From NCBI GenBank assembly GCA_937922105.1, contig CAKZVN010000290.1, positions 1-5,522 of the forward strand: a DNA stretch of 5,522 bases, read 5' to 3'. Of the stretch, positions 4,395 through 5,522 are shown piece by piece. The stretch comes from an uncultured Litorilinea sp. GTDB taxonomy: Bacteria > Chloroflexota > Anaerolineae > Caldilineales > Caldilineaceae. A program made the translations under genes and the position numbers. Each line of letters begins with the position of its first letter. Position 1 is the first letter of the stretch. The notes beneath the pieces are model-generated. The model was not told the DNA's origin and did no database searches. It saw only the letters and a program-made list of their open reading frames with translations.

Positions 4395-5522
4395 ATGTCC
4401 ACCAATCTGCTTTGGTATGTCCTCGCCGGATTTTTGCTCGGCTTTGCTACCTCCACCTTGTGGGAGTGGCTCCATTTCCGCCAGGTGCGCCTGCGCCGGT
4501 TGGAGGAGCGCACGCGCAGCGAGCGGGTCGGGCTGCGCAGCCACGAGGAAGGTGCGCCGCGCAGCCAAGTTGCCCCGGAGCCGGCGTGGGCCGGTCAGGC
4601 CTATCGCAGCCCCGGTGTTTTCTTGGAGTCGGAGGGCGCGGCAGCCTCCGCGCCACGACGCGCCGAAGCTCCGCCCGCGCCGGAGATGCCCGCGCCGGAG
4701 ATGGTAGAGGATGACGGTCCCTTTGTCCCGCCCACGGTGGCGTCTATCACCGCACCGCGCGCCGGTGGGTTACCGCCGCGGCGGCGCCAAGAACAGTTGC
4801 TTGCCGAACTGCGGCGGACGAGCGAGGTCGCGACGACCAAGAGCGATCCGGCGTTTCCCCGGCGCAAGCCGCCCCTGCCCATCCCTCCTGCACAAAATCC
4901 TGCACAAAATGCAAAAACAGCAACCGATGTTGTGGAGGGCATCGGCTCCGGCGTCGCTCCTGCCACTGCGCTCTCGCCTGACAATCCATCCGCAACGACA
5001 CCGGACGCGACGCCGTTGCCGGTCGCGCCCCAGCCTGGCACAGCGCCTGTCTCGACGGCGCAAGGTTGGCGCGCCGACCCACGCCTGACCCAGCCAAGCC
5101 GCGATTATCCCGACGATCTCTCCAAGATCAAGGGGATCGGGGATGTCTATCGCCATCGTCTGTTTAAGGCGGGCTATTTTACCTGGCACCAGATCGCCGA
5201 GGCCGACACGGCAAAGTTGCGCCAGGCGACCGGCGCCTACCCCAGCTCGAATGTGGAGGAATGGCCTGTGCAGGCGCGTGCGCTAATCGCCAAGCATGGA
5301 CGCGCCGGGGCCGTCTACACCGGGCCGCTGCCCGACGAACTGACCAAGATTTTGGGTATCGGTCCGGTGAGCGCGCAGACGCTCTATCGCGCCGGTATCT
5401 GCACTTTCGAGCAGTTGGCCTCGTCGTCGGTGGAAGCACTGGCGGCGCTTTTTCCCATTGCAGTCGCCGGCGACCAACCCGATTTCCAGTCGTGGATCAA
5501 CCAGGCGGCGCGGCTTGCCGAT
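4395..5522 (+). CDS. Membrane-anchored protein with two helix-hairpin-helix repeats, 3'-truncated
   Basis: An open frame of 376 codons runs off the window end without a stop. One hydrophobic segment (residues 5-26, NLLWYVLAGFLLGF...) is followed by basic residues (HFRQVRLRR). Under the positive-inside rule this puts the remainder in the cytoplasm. Residues 45-235 are Pro/Ala/Glu-rich, probably disordered, with short tandem repeats. Two HhH-like units follow: LSKIKGIGDVYRHRLFKAGY (242-261) and LTKILGIGPVSAQTLYRAGI (316-335), each with the GIG hairpin and a following (F)TxxQ(I/L)A turn, resembling DUF4332-type domains. HhH domains often bind nucleic acid without sequence specificity, or proteins. 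ATG 4395 has GGAGG at 4380-4384, 10 nt upstream, and a strong promoter at 4299-4327. I do not recognise a specific gene, and the function is unknown. Confidence 0.85.
   Translation, partial: MSTNLLWYVLAGFLLGFATSTLWEWLHFRQVRLRRLEERTRSERVGLRSHEEGAPRSQVAPEPAWAGQAYRSPGVFLESEGAAASAPRRAEAPPAPEMPAPEMVEDDGPFVPPTVASITAPRAGGLPPRRRQEQLLAELRRTSEVATTKSDPAFPRRKPPLPIPPAQNPAQNAKTATDVVEGIGSGVAPATALSPDNPSATTPDATPLPVAPQPGTAPVSTAQGWRADPRLTQPSRDYPDDLSKIKGIGDVYRHRLFKAGYFTWHQIAEADTAKLRQATGAYPSSNVEEWPVQARALIAKHGRAGAVYTGPLPDELTKILGIGPVSAQTLYRAGICTFEQLASSSVEALAALFPIAVAGDQPDFQSWINQAARLAD
4674..4703 (+). repeat. 15-bp perfect tandem duplication
   Basis: CCCGCGCCGGAGATG occurs twice back to back (4674-4688, 4689-4703), in frame, encoding PAPEM twice (residues 94-103 of the HhH protein). 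It lies in the disordered linker, where replication slippage is tolerated. Confidence 0.9.
4887..4910 (+). repeat. 12-bp perfect tandem duplication
   Basis: CCTGCACAAAAT is repeated exactly twice (4887-4898, 4899-4910), encoding PAQN twice (residues 165-172) in the linker of the HhH protein. The patch is distinctly more A-rich than the rest of this gene, which suggests recent slippage or a local insertion. Confidence 0.9.

Noticed and set aside
4412..5439. Several 60-190 codon open frames on both strands over the HhH gene
   Set aside because: They are Arg/Pro/Ala-rich shadows; the frame from ATG 4395 has a promoter, a ribosome site, a membrane segment and two recognisable HhH repeats.

Overview
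The window is a GC-rich bacterial chromosome segment with all recognisable genes on the + strand. It carries the widely conserved translation cluster thrS-infC-rpmI-rplT. Downstream are a SpoU/TrmH-type RNA 2'-O-methyltransferase gene and the first 376 codons of a gene for a membrane-anchored protein with two helix-hairpin-helix (HhH) repeats. Sequence style suggests Chloroflexota (Anaerolineae or Caldilineae-like): the ThrRS subtype, a TTG-started infC, rplT followed by a SpoU methylase, and a Pro/Ala-rich HhH protein. No marker here proves the phylum, so this is inference.

Layout: thrS (1-1643) enters from the left without its 5' end. A 250-nt spacer follows, holding a near-perfect 17-bp inverted repeat, an extended -10 promoter and a roughly 127-nt leader to infC (1894-2415). 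A 203-nt spacer then contains an upstream stem, a textbook intrinsic terminator or attenuator, and another large stem before rpmI (2619-2825). A 172-nt spacer with a strong hairpin leads to rplT (2998-3354). A terminator-like 12-bp stem closes the ribosomal block before the methylase gene (3478-4302). A near-consensus sigma-70 promoter overlapping the methylase stop codon drives the last gene (4395 to beyond 5522). No gene-free stretch exceeds 250 nt, and every spacer inside the translation cluster holds candidate RNA structure.

Functionally, thrS charges tRNA-Thr, infC makes IF3 for 30S initiation, and rpmI and rplT make L35 and L20 of the 50S subunit. The methylase probably modifies rRNA or tRNA. 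The points most worth checking are RNA-level control: an AUU mini-ORF with a strong Shine-Dalgarno overlapping the infC TTG start, and an attenuator between infC and rpmI where no internal promoter is visible. The last gene has a cytosolic-facing membrane-tethered HhH architecture of unknown function. I see no mobile element, CRISPR array, tRNA, rRNA or defence system.
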